Assembly (NCBI GenBank): GCA_046160485.1
Contig: JBJXGV010000015.1
Location: 1-64,000, forward strand
DNA from: JBJXGV01 sp046160485
Lineage (GTDB): Bacteria; Orphanbacterota; Orphanbacteria; JBJXGV01
Reading direction: 5' to 3'
DNA: 64,000 nt
Below are positions 27,630 through 35,753 of the stretch, piece after piece (within the stretch, counting starts at the first letter, position 1; each line of letters begins with the position of its first letter). The notes beneath the pieces were generated by a model. The model was not told where the DNA came from. It made no database searches and worked only from the letters and a program-made list of their open reading frames with translations. Position numbers and translations under genes: made by a program.

Positions 27630-28955
27630 ATGCTCCGCACGTTGCCGGCCTACATAATTCGCGAACACATCGGGCCGTTCCTCTTCGGTGCGTTCGTGAT
27701 CACGTTCGTCCTGGTGATGGACATGATCATCGATTACATCGATCTCTTCCTCGGCAAGGGTGTCGCGCTTCCGGTCGTGCTCGAGGTGTTTGTTTTGTCG
27801 CTCGGCTGGATGCTCGCGCTCTCGATTCCGATGGCCGTACTCGTCGCGACGCTGATGACATACGGGCGGCTCGCGCAAGACCACGAGATCACGGCGATGA
27901 AGGCGAGCGGCCTCTCCTACGTGCAGATCGTCGCCCCCGCGCTCCTGGCGTCGCTCTTCCTGACGGGCGCGCTGCTCTTCTACAACGACCGGATTCTGCC
28001 GCGAACCAACCACAGGCTCGCGACGCTCTTTCTCGACATCCATCGGAAGAAGCCGGCGATTGCGATCCGCGAGGGGCGATTCGTCAACATTGCGGACCAC
28101 ACGATTCACGTGCGAAAACTCGACGAGAAGACGTCGCGCATGGAGGACGTCACGATCAATCGCACGAAGAACGGCCGCGAGTTCGAGACGATTCACGCGC
28201 GCGACGGCCGCATGGAAGTTTCGCCGGACGGCAATACGCTTAGCCTCTATCTCGAAGACGGCGAGATTCACCGGATCGACGACAACGACCCAAGCCACTA
28301 CAGCCGGCTCCTCTTCGAGCATCATCAGATCAACATGCGCGGTATCGGATCGGAACTCGTGCGGAGCCAAGGGAAGCACAAGGGCGACCGCGAGATGTCG
28401 ATCGCGGAGATGCGGGAGCGGATCGAAACGATCGGGAAGGATGTCGGCGAGACGCGCGAATCGGCGGCGACCGCGGTCGCGACCAGCGCGCGCCAGCTCG
28501 TGGGGCTCGCCGCGGCCGCGCGCGCGGCGCCGGGTGCTCCCGACTCGATCGCGGCGCCGCGCATGCCGAGCGACACTGGCCGCCGCGAGATCGCGAACCT
28601 CACCGCGCAGCTCGACCGGTGGCGGCGGCAGGTCGAGACGAAGGGACGAGAGCGCGCCCGCTTCGAGGTCGAGATCCAGAAGAAGCTCGCAATTCCGTTC
28701 GCTTGCGCGATCTTCATCCTGATCGGCGCGCCGCTCGGAATCCGGGTCGGCCGCGGCGGGATCGGCGTGAGCGCGGGACTCTCTCTCGGCTTCTTCCTGA
28801 TTTACTACTTGTTCTTAGTCGGGGGCGAGGAGCTCGCGGACCGCGGGTTCCTCTCGCCCATCGCGGCGATGTGGGCCGCGAATGTTCTGCTCGCCCTCTG
28901 CGGAGGCTGGCTCATCCTCGGGTTGGCGCGCACGCGCGCGCCGCGGCGGACGTGA
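27630..28955 (+). CDS. lptF: LptF-type permease of the LPS export ABC transporter (YjgP/YjgQ family)
   Basis: A 441-residue inner-membrane protein that with LptG and LptB lifts LPS out of the inner membrane. Topology fits the family: about three transmembrane helices near the N-terminus (from PFLFGAFVITFVLVMDMIID onward), a large periplasmic beta-jellyroll part, and three more helices at the C-terminus. The periplasmic part carries an extra Ala-rich, coiled stretch (about 270-350). The family motif AQDHEITAMKASGLSYVQI is clear. The frame is open upstream, but ATG 27630 gives the usual MLRTLPAYIIREHI start. LptF and LptG overlap by one base. Confidence 0.93.
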   Translation: MLRTLPAYIIREHIGPFLFGAFVITFVLVMDMIIDYIDLFLGKGVALPVVLEVFVLSLGWMLALSIPMAVLVATLMTYGRLAQDHEITAMKASGLSYVQIVAPALLASLFLTGALLFYNDRILPRTNHRLATLFLDIHRKKPAIAIREGRFVNIADHTIHVRKLDEKTSRMEDVTINRTKNGREFETIHARDGRMEVSPDGNTLSLYLEDGEIHRIDDNDPSHYSRLLFEHHQINMRGIGSELVRSQGKHKGDREMSIAEMRERIETIGKDVGETRESAATAVATSARQLVGLAAAARAAPGAPDSIAAPRMPSDTGRREIANLTAQLDRWRRQVETKGRERARFEVEIQKKLAIPFACAIFILIGAPLGIRVGRGGIGVSAGLSLGFFLIYYLFLVGGEELADRGFLSPIAAMWAANVLLALCGGWLILGLARTRAPRRT

Positions 28956-30031
28956 TGCGCATTCACGACCGGCACCTCGCGGTTTCGTTCGCTTCGGCGC
29001 TTCTTCTCGCGCTCGTCGCATTCATCGTGATTTTCCTCGTCGTCGATCTCTTCGAGAAGATCGACACGTACGTCGATAGCGATGCGTCCGTCTCGAGCGT
29101 GCTGAAGTACAGCGCGTACAAAACGCCGCAGATCGTGACGCTCGTTCTTCCCGTGGCGATGCTTCTCGGCTGCCTCTTCGGCATCGGGAATCTGACGCGG
29201 CGTAACGAACTCCTGCCGCTACAAAACGCGGGGCTTTCGCAGAACAGGATCCTCTTTCCGGTCTACGTCGCGGGTTGCATCGTGTGCGGGCTGGCGTTCG
29301 CCGCCGGAGAGACGCTCGTGCCGCGCGCCAATGAACAACTGGAGCGCGTCTGGAAGGGCGAGATCCGGCGCGAGCCGCTCGACCCGCCGCAAACGCGAAC
29401 GAACGTGAACTATCTCGGCGAGGGGGGCCGCTACTACCTGATCGGCCGGTACGACGCGCGGCAGCAGACGATGCGCGATGTCGTGATCGAGACGTTTGCG
29501 GAGAACACGCTCGTCGAGCGGCTCGACGCGAGGGAGGCCGCGTGGGTCGGCGGGCGCTGGGAGTTTCGCGACGGCTTTCTGCGGCGATTCCGCGACGATC
29601 GCGAAGAGGCGGAGCCGTTCGCCGCGCGCAGCATCGACGGGCTCATCGAGACGCCCGAGGATTTCGCGAAGCCCGCGAAGGACCCGGACGAGATGAGCCA
29701 CGCCGAGCTTCGCCGCTACGTACGAAAAGCGCGCGCGAGCGGCGGCGCCGCCACGAAGGAGGAAGTCGAGATGCACATGAAGATCTCGTTCCCCTTCGCG
29801 AACCTGGTTCTGATTCTACTCGGCAGCCAGCTCGCCGCGCGCCGCCGCCGCAGCGGGCTTGCGGTCGCGTTCGCCGTCTCGATCGGCATCGCGTTCGTCT
29901 ACTACTCGACGATCCGCGTCGGCGAGTCGCTCGGCGCGAACGATTCGATTCCCGCGCTCCCGGCGGCCTGGCTCGGCAACGCTCTCTTCGGCGCGCTCGC
30001 CGCGGTGATGCTCGCGCGCGGCCGTTCTTAG
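28955..30031 (+). CDS. lptG: LptG-type permease of the LPS export ABC transporter (YjgP/YjgQ family)
   Basis: A 358-residue partner of LptF with the same layout: N-terminal helices (SFASALLLALVAFIVIFLVV and TPQIVTLVLPVAMLLGCLFG), a periplasmic domain, and C-terminal helices. The motif RRNELLPLQNAGLSQNRILF is the family signature. The ATG shares one base with the lptF stop (TGATG), so the two are coupled. An upstream in-frame extension inside lptF is rejected because it is Arg-rich and unlike the family. The gene ends three bases from the convergent ahcY stop. LptB is encoded about 9 kb away at 38758-39474. Confidence 0.92.
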   Translation: MRIHDRHLAVSFASALLLALVAFIVIFLVVDLFEKIDTYVDSDASVSSVLKYSAYKTPQIVTLVLPVAMLLGCLFGIGNLTRRNELLPLQNAGLSQNRILFPVYVAGCIVCGLAFAAGETLVPRANEQLERVWKGEIRREPLDPPQTRTNVNYLGEGGRYYLIGRYDARQQTMRDVVIETFAENTLVERLDAREAAWVGGRWEFRDGFLRRFRDDREEAEPFAARSIDGLIETPEDFAKPAKDPDEMSHAELRRYVRKARASGGAATKEEVEMHMKISFPFANLVLILLGSQLAARRRRSGLAVAFAVSIGIAFVYYSTIRVGESLGANDSIPALPAAWLGNALFGALAAVMLARGRS

Positions 30032-30034
30032 GCG

Positions 30035-31291
30035 CTAGGTCCCCATCTCCCACGACGCGAGGTAGTGCACCTGCTCCGCGGTGAGCGTGTCGACACCGAT
30101 GCCCATCGCCTCGAGCTTCAGGCGCGCGACTTCCTTGTCGATCACCGGCGGAACCACATACACCTTCTTCTCGAGGTTCTTCGCTTCCTTGAGCATGTGC
30201 TCCACGGAGAGCGCTTGGTTGGCGAAGCTCATGTCCATCACGCTTGCGGGATGTCCAGCCGCGGCGGCGAGGTTGACGAGGCGTCCCTCGGCGATGACGA
30301 AGATGCGGCGTCCGTTCGCAAGCTCGAATTCCTGTACTTCGTGCCGCGCGACCTTGGTCGACTTCGCGATCCGCGCGAGCGAATCGAGATCGATCTCGAC
30401 GTTGAAATGGCCGCTGTTGCAAAGAATCGCGCCCTCGCGCATGACGCCGTAGTGCTCTTCGCGAATCACGTGGATGTTGCCGGTGAGCGTGACGAAGACC
30501 TCGCCCTCGGCCGCGGCCTGCGCGATCGGCATCACACGGTAGCCATCCATCACCGCTTCGAGCGCGCGCAACGGATCGATCTCGACGACGATGACGTTGG
30601 CGCCCATTCCGCGCGCACGCGACGCGACGCCGCGCCCGCACCAACCGTAGCCGACGACGACGAAGTTCTTCCCCGCAAGCAGCGTATTCGTGGCGCGGAG
30701 AATCCCGTCGATCGTGCTCTGCCCCGTGCCGTAGCGGTTATCGAAGAAGTGTTTCGTCTGCGCGTCGTTCACCGCGATGATCGGGTAGCGCAACACGCCC
30801 TTCGCAGCCATCGCGCGCAAGCGAATCACGCCCGTTGTCGTCTCTTCGGTGCCGCCGACGATGTGAGCGAGGAGATCCTCGCGACCCGAGTGAAGCGCCG
30901 AAACCAGGTCCGCGCCGTCGTCCATCGTCACGGTCGGCCGGATCTCGAGCGACTGGTCGATGTGTTTGTAGTAGCCCTCTTTGTCGATGCCACGCCGCGC
31001 GAAGACCTGCACACCGTAGTCGGCGACGAGCGACGCGGCCGTGTCGTCCTGCGTCGAGAGCGGGTTCGACGCGCAGAGTGAAACCTCCGCGCCGCCTGCC
31101 GCGAGCGTGCGCGCGAGGTTCGCCGTTTCGCTCGTGACGTGAAGGCACGCCGCGATGCGCGACCCGCGAAGCGGCTTCTCTTTTTCGAAGCGCGCGCGAA
31201 TCTGCGTCAGCACGGGCATGTCGCGATCAGCCCACTCGATTTTCTGCCGGCCCTCTTTCGCGAGGCCCAGGTTCGTCACGTCGTGTCCCAT
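30035..31291 (-). CDS. ahcY: Adenosylhomocysteinase
   Basis: A 418-residue SAH hydrolase that splits S-adenosylhomocysteine into adenosine and homocysteine, closing the SAM cycle. Conserved parts seen: AACLHVTSETANLARTLAA near the N-terminus, MDDGADLVSALH, GTGQSTIDGILRATN, the NAD-binding VVVGYGWCGRGVASRARGMG, and GHFNVEID. The length is typical of the shorter bacterial/archaeal form lacking the extra internal insertion. It lies 58 bases after metK, and the same pair can be expected to form one transcript with the nucleotidyltransferase upstream. Confidence 0.97.
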   Translation of the reverse strand: MGHDVTNLGLAKEGRQKIEWADRDMPVLTQIRARFEKEKPLRGSRIAACLHVTSETANLARTLAAGGAEVSLCASNPLSTQDDTAASLVADYGVQVFARRGIDKEGYYKHIDQSLEIRPTVTMDDGADLVSALHSGREDLLAHIVGGTEETTTGVIRLRAMAAKGVLRYPIIAVNDAQTKHFFDNRYGTGQSTIDGILRATNTLLAGKNFVVVGYGWCGRGVASRARGMGANVIVVEIDPLRALEAVMDGYRVMPIAQAAAEGEVFVTLTGNIHVIREEHYGVMREGAILCNSGHFNVEIDLDSLARIAKSTKVARHEVQEFELANGRRIFVIAEGRLVNLAAAAGHPASVMDMSFANQALSVEHMLKEAKNLEKKVYVVPPVIDKEVARLKLEAMGIGVDTLTAEQVHYLASWEMGT

Positions 31292-31349
31292 ACCGATCCG
31301 TCCTTTCAGAATCGCACTCGCGTGCGCTCGATCTCGAGGATGCGTTGAA

Positions 31350-32492
31350 TTACTTGCCGCGCGACAGGTTCGCCACGCGGTCGGTCTTCTCCCACGTGAA
31401 ATCGGGGTCGAGCCGTCCGAAGTGCCCGAACGCCGCCGTCTTCTTGTAGATCGGCCGGCGCAGATCGAGGTGCTCGATGATGCCGCGCGGCGTCAGAGGA
31501 AAGTTCTCGCGCACGAGCTTCACGAGATCCGTTTCCGAATGCTTGCTCGTGCCGAACGTCTCGACGGAAATCGACGTCGGATCGGGATGCCCGATCGCGT
31601 ACGAGAGCGCCACCTCGCAGCGCGAGGCGAGCCCGGCCGCGACGAGATTCTTCGCGACGTAACGCGCCATGTACGAAGCCGAACGGTCGACCTTCGTGGG
31701 ATCCTTGCCGGAGAACGCGCCGCCGCCGTGGTGCCCGACGCCGCCGTAGGTATCGACGATAATCTTGCGGCCGGTCAGGCCCGTGTCGCCCTGCGGTCCA
31801 CCGCGAACGAAGCGCCCCGTCGGATTGATGTGGTACGTGATCTTCGGCGAAATCTCGAGCGACTTCGGTATGAGCGGCTTGACGACCTCTTCGATGACCG
31901 CCTCGCGCAGGTCGGCGTGCGCGATATCGGGTGTGTGCTGCGTCGAAACCACCACCGTGTTGAGCGCGACCGGCTTGCCGTTCTCGTATTCGATCGTGAT
32001 CTGCGATTTTCCGTCCGGGCGGAGAAACTTGAGCTTGCCCGCGCGCCGCAGATCGGAGAGGCGCTTGCAGATTTGGTGCGCGAGGAGGATCGGCATCGGC
32101 ATGAGCTCGGCGGTCTCGTCGCTCGCGTAGCCGAACATGAGGCCCTGGTCGCCCGCGCCGTCGCGATCGACGCCGAGCGCGATGTCGGCCGACTGCTCGT
32201 CGATCGACGTCAGCACCGCGCACGTCTCGTAGTCGAATCCCATCGCCGCATCGGTGTAGCCGATTTCCTTCACCGTTTCGCGCACGACCTTCGGGACGTC
32301 GACGTAAGTGCGCGTCGTGATCTCGCCGCCGACGAGGACGAGCCCCGTCGTTACGAACGTCTCGCACGCAACGCGCGCTCGCGGATCGCCGGCGAGAATG
32401 GAATCGAGAATAGCGTCGGAGATTTGATCGGCGACCTTGTCGGGATGTCCCTCGGTGACCGACTCCGATGTGATCAGGTGACGTTCTTTCAT
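31350..32492 (-). CDS. metK: S-adenosylmethionine synthetase
   Basis: A 380-residue MetK making SAM from methionine and ATP. Clear signatures: VTEGHPDKVADQISDAILD near the start, GAGDQGLMFGYASDET, and the phosphate-binding loop GGGAFSGKDPTKVDRSAS. The length matches the family. Next to ahcY it gives two steps of the activated-methyl cycle in one unit. It follows the sugar nucleotidyltransferase by 33 bases; no SAM riboswitch is visible in that short gap. Confidence 0.98.
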   Translation of the reverse strand: MKERHLITSESVTEGHPDKVADQISDAILDSILAGDPRARVACETFVTTGLVLVGGEITTRTYVDVPKVVRETVKEIGYTDAAMGFDYETCAVLTSIDEQSADIALGVDRDGAGDQGLMFGYASDETAELMPMPILLAHQICKRLSDLRRAGKLKFLRPDGKSQITIEYENGKPVALNTVVVSTQHTPDIAHADLREAVIEEVVKPLIPKSLEISPKITYHINPTGRFVRGGPQGDTGLTGRKIIVDTYGGVGHHGGGAFSGKDPTKVDRSASYMARYVAKNLVAAGLASRCEVALSYAIGHPDPTSISVETFGTSKHSETDLVKLVRENFPLTPRGIIEHLDLRRPIYKKTAAFGHFGRLDPDFTWEKTDRVANLSRGK

Positions 32493-32525
32493 GAAACTCT
32501 CCTCATGCGAATGAAGCGCCCGCTG

Positions 32526-33506
32526 TTAAGCGAGGGCGACGACCGAATCGTCGCCGACGTTGAGTCCGTGAAATGCCCCGCGGACGACGGCGTTCTCGCC
32601 GACGAGGCTGGCGTCGAGCAAACTGCGCTCGACCGTGGCGTTTCTTCCAACGATGCTGTTCTTCACAACGCTGTCGCGTACGATTGCCCCCGCGGCGATC
32701 GTGACGTGGGGGCCGATGACGGAGCGCTCCACGACGGCGCGTGAGTCGATCGCAACGGGCGCGATGATCGTCGCGCCTTCGATCGGCGCGTGCGCCGGGC
32801 GCCCTTCGAGCAGAAACCGGTTCGTCTCGAGGAGCGTCTCGGGTTTGCCGCAGTCGAACCACCCCGTCAGCGTAAAGGTGCTCATCTTCTCGCCGCGCTC
32901 GATCATCAACTGGAGCGCGTCGGTGAGCTGGTACTCCCCCTTCGTCGTGATCCCGCGCTGCATCAAGAGTTCGAGGCACTGCGAGAGAAGGCCGGCGTCT
33001 TTGAAATAGTAGACGCCCGTCAGCGCGAGATTCGATTCGGGAACATCGGGCTTCTCGACGAGCCGCGAGGCGACACCGTCCTTGAGAATGACGATGCCGA
33101 AGCGGCGAGGATCCGCGACCTCCATGACGCCGAGCGAAGAGCCGCCGTCACGCACCACGCGCGCAAGATCGGCTTGGAAGATCGTATCGCCGAGGATGAC
33201 AAGCACGGGTTGACCGGGATCGAGCGCTTCGCGCGTGAGCCAAATCGCATGGCCGAGCCCTTTGCGATCTTCCTGGTGGACGTACCGAACCGGCAGCGCC
33301 GGGTAGTCCCGCTTCATGTACTCGACCACGCGTTCGCCCATGTAGCCGACCACGAGGACGACTTCGCTCGGGCCGAACGGGATCACATCGTCGAGAATGT
33401 GGCCCAGGATCGGCTTGCCGGCGACCGTCAGAAGCGCCTTCGGGATCGTGTGCGTCTGCGGGCGCAGGCGCGTGCCGACGCCGGCGACGGGAATAACGAC
33501 CTTCAC
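32526..33506 (-). CDS. Sugar-phosphate nucleotidyltransferase with left-handed beta-helix tail
   Basis: A 326-residue enzyme that would join a sugar-1-phosphate to a nucleoside triphosphate. The N-terminal Rossmann-like domain carries the family motif GVGTRLRPQTHTIPKALL followed by VAGKPILGHIL, then YVHQEDRKGLGHAI and VILGDTIF. The C-terminal 80 residues are hexapeptide-type repeats (for example VVERSVIGPHVTIAAGAIV), typical of a left-handed beta-helix. It is related to glucose-1-phosphate thymidylyl- or uridylyltransferases and their archaeal-type relatives, but the sugar and nucleotide cannot be read from sequence. It is the first gene of a unit with metK and ahcY and has a candidate promoter. 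Confidence 0.88.
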   Translation of the reverse strand: MKVVIPVAGVGTRLRPQTHTIPKALLTVAGKPILGHILDDVIPFGPSEVVLVVGYMGERVVEYMKRDYPALPVRYVHQEDRKGLGHAIWLTREALDPGQPVLVILGDTIFQADLARVVRDGGSSLGVMEVADPRRFGIVILKDGVASRLVEKPDVPESNLALTGVYYFKDAGLLSQCLELLMQRGITTKGEYQLTDALQLMIERGEKMSTFTLTGWFDCGKPETLLETNRFLLEGRPAHAPIEGATIIAPVAIDSRAVVERSVIGPHVTIAAGAIVRDSVVKNSIVGRNATVERSLLDASLVGENAVVRGAFHGLNVGDDSVVALA

Positions 33507-33565
33507 GTGTTCGCGGGACTCCTTTCGAGCGATCGATCTGGATCTGCGGGTGCGGCAAAGGTGCG

Positions 33566-33594
33566 AGTCTAGCAGTACGCTCGCGGCGCCTCAA
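33566..33594 (-). promoter_or_regulatory. Candidate promoter of the nucleotidyltransferase-metK-ahcY unit
   Basis: On the minus strand, TTGAGG (33594-33589), a 17-base gap, then TAGACT (33571-33566) with TGC before it (extended -10). It lies in the 114-bp gap after ptsI. Confidence 0.5.
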
Positions 33595-33595
33595 C

Positions 33596-33609
33596 CGCGC
33601 AATTGCGCG
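33596..33609. promoter_or_regulatory. 14-bp perfect palindrome next to the -35 element
   Basis: CGCGCAATTGCGCG abuts the upstream edge of the -35 of the nucleotidyltransferase promoter. It is a plausible operator for a dimeric regulator, or a small hairpin after ptsI. No second copy was noticed in the window. Confidence 0.3.
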
Positions 33610-33620
33610 CCCGCGGCCTG

Positions 33621-35423
33621 CTAGAGATACGCTTTCAAACCGGAAAGCTTGCGCCGGACGAACTCGTTGACGTACGCGCGCGACTCTTCGGCCGTGCGCA
33701 TCTTCAGAAGCGCGCGGGAGAGGAGCCGCAGGTCCTCGAAGTTCACCGAGCGAATCACGTTCTTCGTGTGCGGCACCATGAACGGGGACGTCGAGATTTC
33801 ATCGATGCCGATGCCGACAAGGAAGAGGAGCGCGAGCGGGTCGCTGGCCATCTCGCCGCAGACGCCGACCCAAATGCGCGCCTCGCGCGCCGCCTCGACG
33901 ATGCGGTGAAGCGAGCGGAGTATCGCGGGATGAAACGGCTCGTAGAGATGCGCGACGCGGTCGTTCCCGCGGTCGATCGCGAGCGTGTATTGAATCAAGT
34001 CGTTCGTTCCGATCGAGAAGAAATCGACCTCCGCCGCGAACGCCTCGGCCATGATGGTGACGGACGGCGTCTCGACCATGATGCCGATCTCCATGCGCTC
34101 GTCGAACGCGTGGCCGTCGCGCGTTAGGGCCGCTTGCACCTCGCGCAGAACCGCTTTCGCCTCCGCGATCTCCTCGAGGCTGTGAATCATCGGAAACATG
34201 ATCTTCACGTTGCGCCTCGTGCTCGCGCGCAAGATCGCTCGGAGTTGCGTGACGAACAGATCGCGTTCCTCGAGCGAGTAGCGAATTCCGCGAAGGCCGA
34301 GAAACGGGTTCGCCTCGCGGCGGTCGACGCCAGGCAGGAGCTTGTCGGCGCCGAGATCGAGCGTGCGAAAGATCACGTCGTCGGGGGCAACACGTTCCGC
34401 CGCGTCGCGGTAGATCTGAAACTGCTCCTCTTCGGAGGGGGGTGTGCCCTTGAGCAAGTAGAGGAACTCGGTGCGATACAGGCCGATTCCGCGCGCGCCC
34501 TTCGCGATCGCGACCGGCACCTCGCCCGGTAGATCGATGTTCGCGGTGAGCTCGAACGCGTGATGATCCCGCGTGACGGCGGGTAGCGTCGAAATCGCCG
34601 TCAGCTCTTTCTCGAGCCTGTCGTACTCGCGTTCGTCCTTCTTGTATTTGCGCAGCGTCGCTTCGGTCGGCCGCGAGACGACCGTCCCGTGAATTCCGTC
34701 GACGATGACGAGGTCCTGCGCTTCGAACACATCGCACGCGCCCGGCACGCCCGCAACGGCCGGAATCCCGAGCGATCGCGCGAGAATTGCCGTGTGCGAC
34801 GTTTTCCCGCCCGCGTCGCAGACGAACGCCGCGACTTTGTTGTGCGGAAGGCCGATCGCGTCCGAGGCCGTGATCTCGCGGGCCACGACGATGGAGTTCG
34901 ATTTGAGATTCGACGCGCGTGCGCCAGGCAGCCCAAGGAGAATGCGGAGAACGCGGCGGCAGACGTCGCGAAAGTCGACGGCGCGGTCGCGGATATACTC
35001 GTCGTCCTTCTCGAGCAGAAGCGCGGCCGCGTCTCCCACGACGGCGTTGTACGCGCTCTCCGCGCTCATCCCCTCGCGCTCGATCTTCGCGATGGTCTGC
35101 TCGATGACGAGTCTGTCGTCGAGCATCATCATGTGCGCGTCGAGGATCCGCGCGAGTTCGTCGCCGAGGGTGTGCGCAGCCGACTCGCGCAACGTCGCGA
35201 GGTCCGCCCCGGCTTTGCCGATCGCGTCGAGCAGGCGCGCGACCTCGCCCTTAGCGTCCGACGGCTCGATCTGCCGCGGCACGATCGTCACGTCGCCGCC
35301 TTCGAGAAGGAAGACGCGCCCGATGGCGATTCCAGGAGAGACGGCGATCCCGTCGAGTTTTATCTCGCCGCGTTTCGGTTTCCCGCGCGGGGTAACCATT
35401 CGACTTCGCGCCGCCTGGGCCAT
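33621..35423 (-). CDS. ptsI: PTS Enzyme I (phosphoenolpyruvate-protein phosphotransferase)
   Basis: A 600-residue Enzyme I that takes phosphate from PEP and passes it to HPr. The phospho-histidine motif GGKTSHTAILARSLGIPAVA is present, as are the PEP-binding motif GIGLYRTEFLYLL and the C-terminal GVCGEMASDP with the conserved cysteine. No GAF domain precedes it, so it is ptsI-like rather than ptsP-like. It starts 12 bases after ptsH. No sugar permease (EIIC) gene is in the window, so with hprK, hpf and rpoN alongside a regulatory PTS is more likely than sugar uptake. Confidence 0.96.
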   Translation of the reverse strand: MAQAARSRMVTPRGKPKRGEIKLDGIAVSPGIAIGRVFLLEGGDVTIVPRQIEPSDAKGEVARLLDAIGKAGADLATLRESAAHTLGDELARILDAHMMMLDDRLVIEQTIAKIEREGMSAESAYNAVVGDAAALLLEKDDEYIRDRAVDFRDVCRRVLRILLGLPGARASNLKSNSIVVAREITASDAIGLPHNKVAAFVCDAGGKTSHTAILARSLGIPAVAGVPGACDVFEAQDLVIVDGIHGTVVSRPTEATLRKYKKDEREYDRLEKELTAISTLPAVTRDHHAFELTANIDLPGEVPVAIAKGARGIGLYRTEFLYLLKGTPPSEEEQFQIYRDAAERVAPDDVIFRTLDLGADKLLPGVDRREANPFLGLRGIRYSLEERDLFVTQLRAILRASTRRNVKIMFPMIHSLEEIAEAKAVLREVQAALTRDGHAFDERMEIGIMVETPSVTIMAEAFAAEVDFFSIGTNDLIQYTLAIDRGNDRVAHLYEPFHPAILRSLHRIVEAAREARIWVGVCGEMASDPLALLFLVGIGIDEISTSPFMVPHTKNVIRSVNFEDLRLLSRALLKMRTAEESRAYVNEFVRRKLSGLKAYL

Positions 35424-35435
35424 CGTCTCCCGCCG

Positions 35436-35702
35436 TTAGTCCTCTCCGAACCCGGAGAGAAAGAGATCTTCGATTGCATCGAGGGCGGCATCGGCATCGG
35501 CGCCTTCCGCGACGAGCACAAGCTCCGTGCCGCACGACGCCGCAAGCCCCATCAGCCCCATAATGCTCTTCGCGTTCGCTTCGTGCGGACCGTTCCGGAT
35601 CGTGACCTCCGAGACGAATCGCGATGCCGTTTGCGCGATCTGCGACGAAGGACGAGCGTGAACGCCGACCTTATTGACGACGACGATCGTTCGCTCGGGC
35701 AG
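35436..35702 (-). CDS. ptsH: HPr phosphocarrier protein, CTG start
   Basis: An 88-residue HPr easily missed because its frame has no ATG, GTG or TTG before the conserved core. It reads (M)PERTIVVVNKVGVHARPSSQ. Counting from the CTG at 35702 puts the phospho-histidine exactly at position 15 and the regulatory serine (NAKSIMGL) exactly at 46, the textbook HPr numbering. The CTG is 7 bases after AAGGGG. The same frame is closed by the hprK stop only 17 codons upstream, so no longer start exists. A 10-bp hairpin lies between that stop and the Shine-Dalgarno. HPr is phosphorylated on His15 by Enzyme I and on Ser46 by HprK, both encoded next to it. Confidence 0.93.
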   Translation of the reverse strand: MPERTIVVVNKVGVHARPSSQIAQTASRFVSEVTIRNGPHEANAKSIMGLMGLAASCGTELVLVAEGADADAALDAIEDLFLSGFGED

Positions 35703-35720
35703 ACGCGTTCCCCTTTTTTG

Positions 35721-35744
35721 TCTCGCGGGACGTGTCCCGCGAGA
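35721..35744. promoter_or_regulatory. Perfect 10-bp hairpin between hprK and ptsH
   Basis: TCTCGCGGGA and TCCCGCGAGA are separated by a 4-base loop. On the minus-strand mRNA the stem ends one base before the AAAAAAGGGG that contains the ptsH Shine-Dalgarno. An A-run rather than a T-run follows, so it is not a terminator for this direction. It may control ptsH translation or protect the downstream mRNA. Confidence 0.6.
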
Positions 35745-35753
35745 AGACTCGTA

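Noticed and set aside
27402..28379. Long minus-strand frame opposite lptF
   Set aside because: Arg/Glu-rich shadow translation; lptF on the plus strand has clear family motifs and membrane helices.
31292..31349. SAM or SAH riboswitch in the metK-ahcY gap
   Set aside because: The 58-base gap is too short and shows no aptamer-like pairing.
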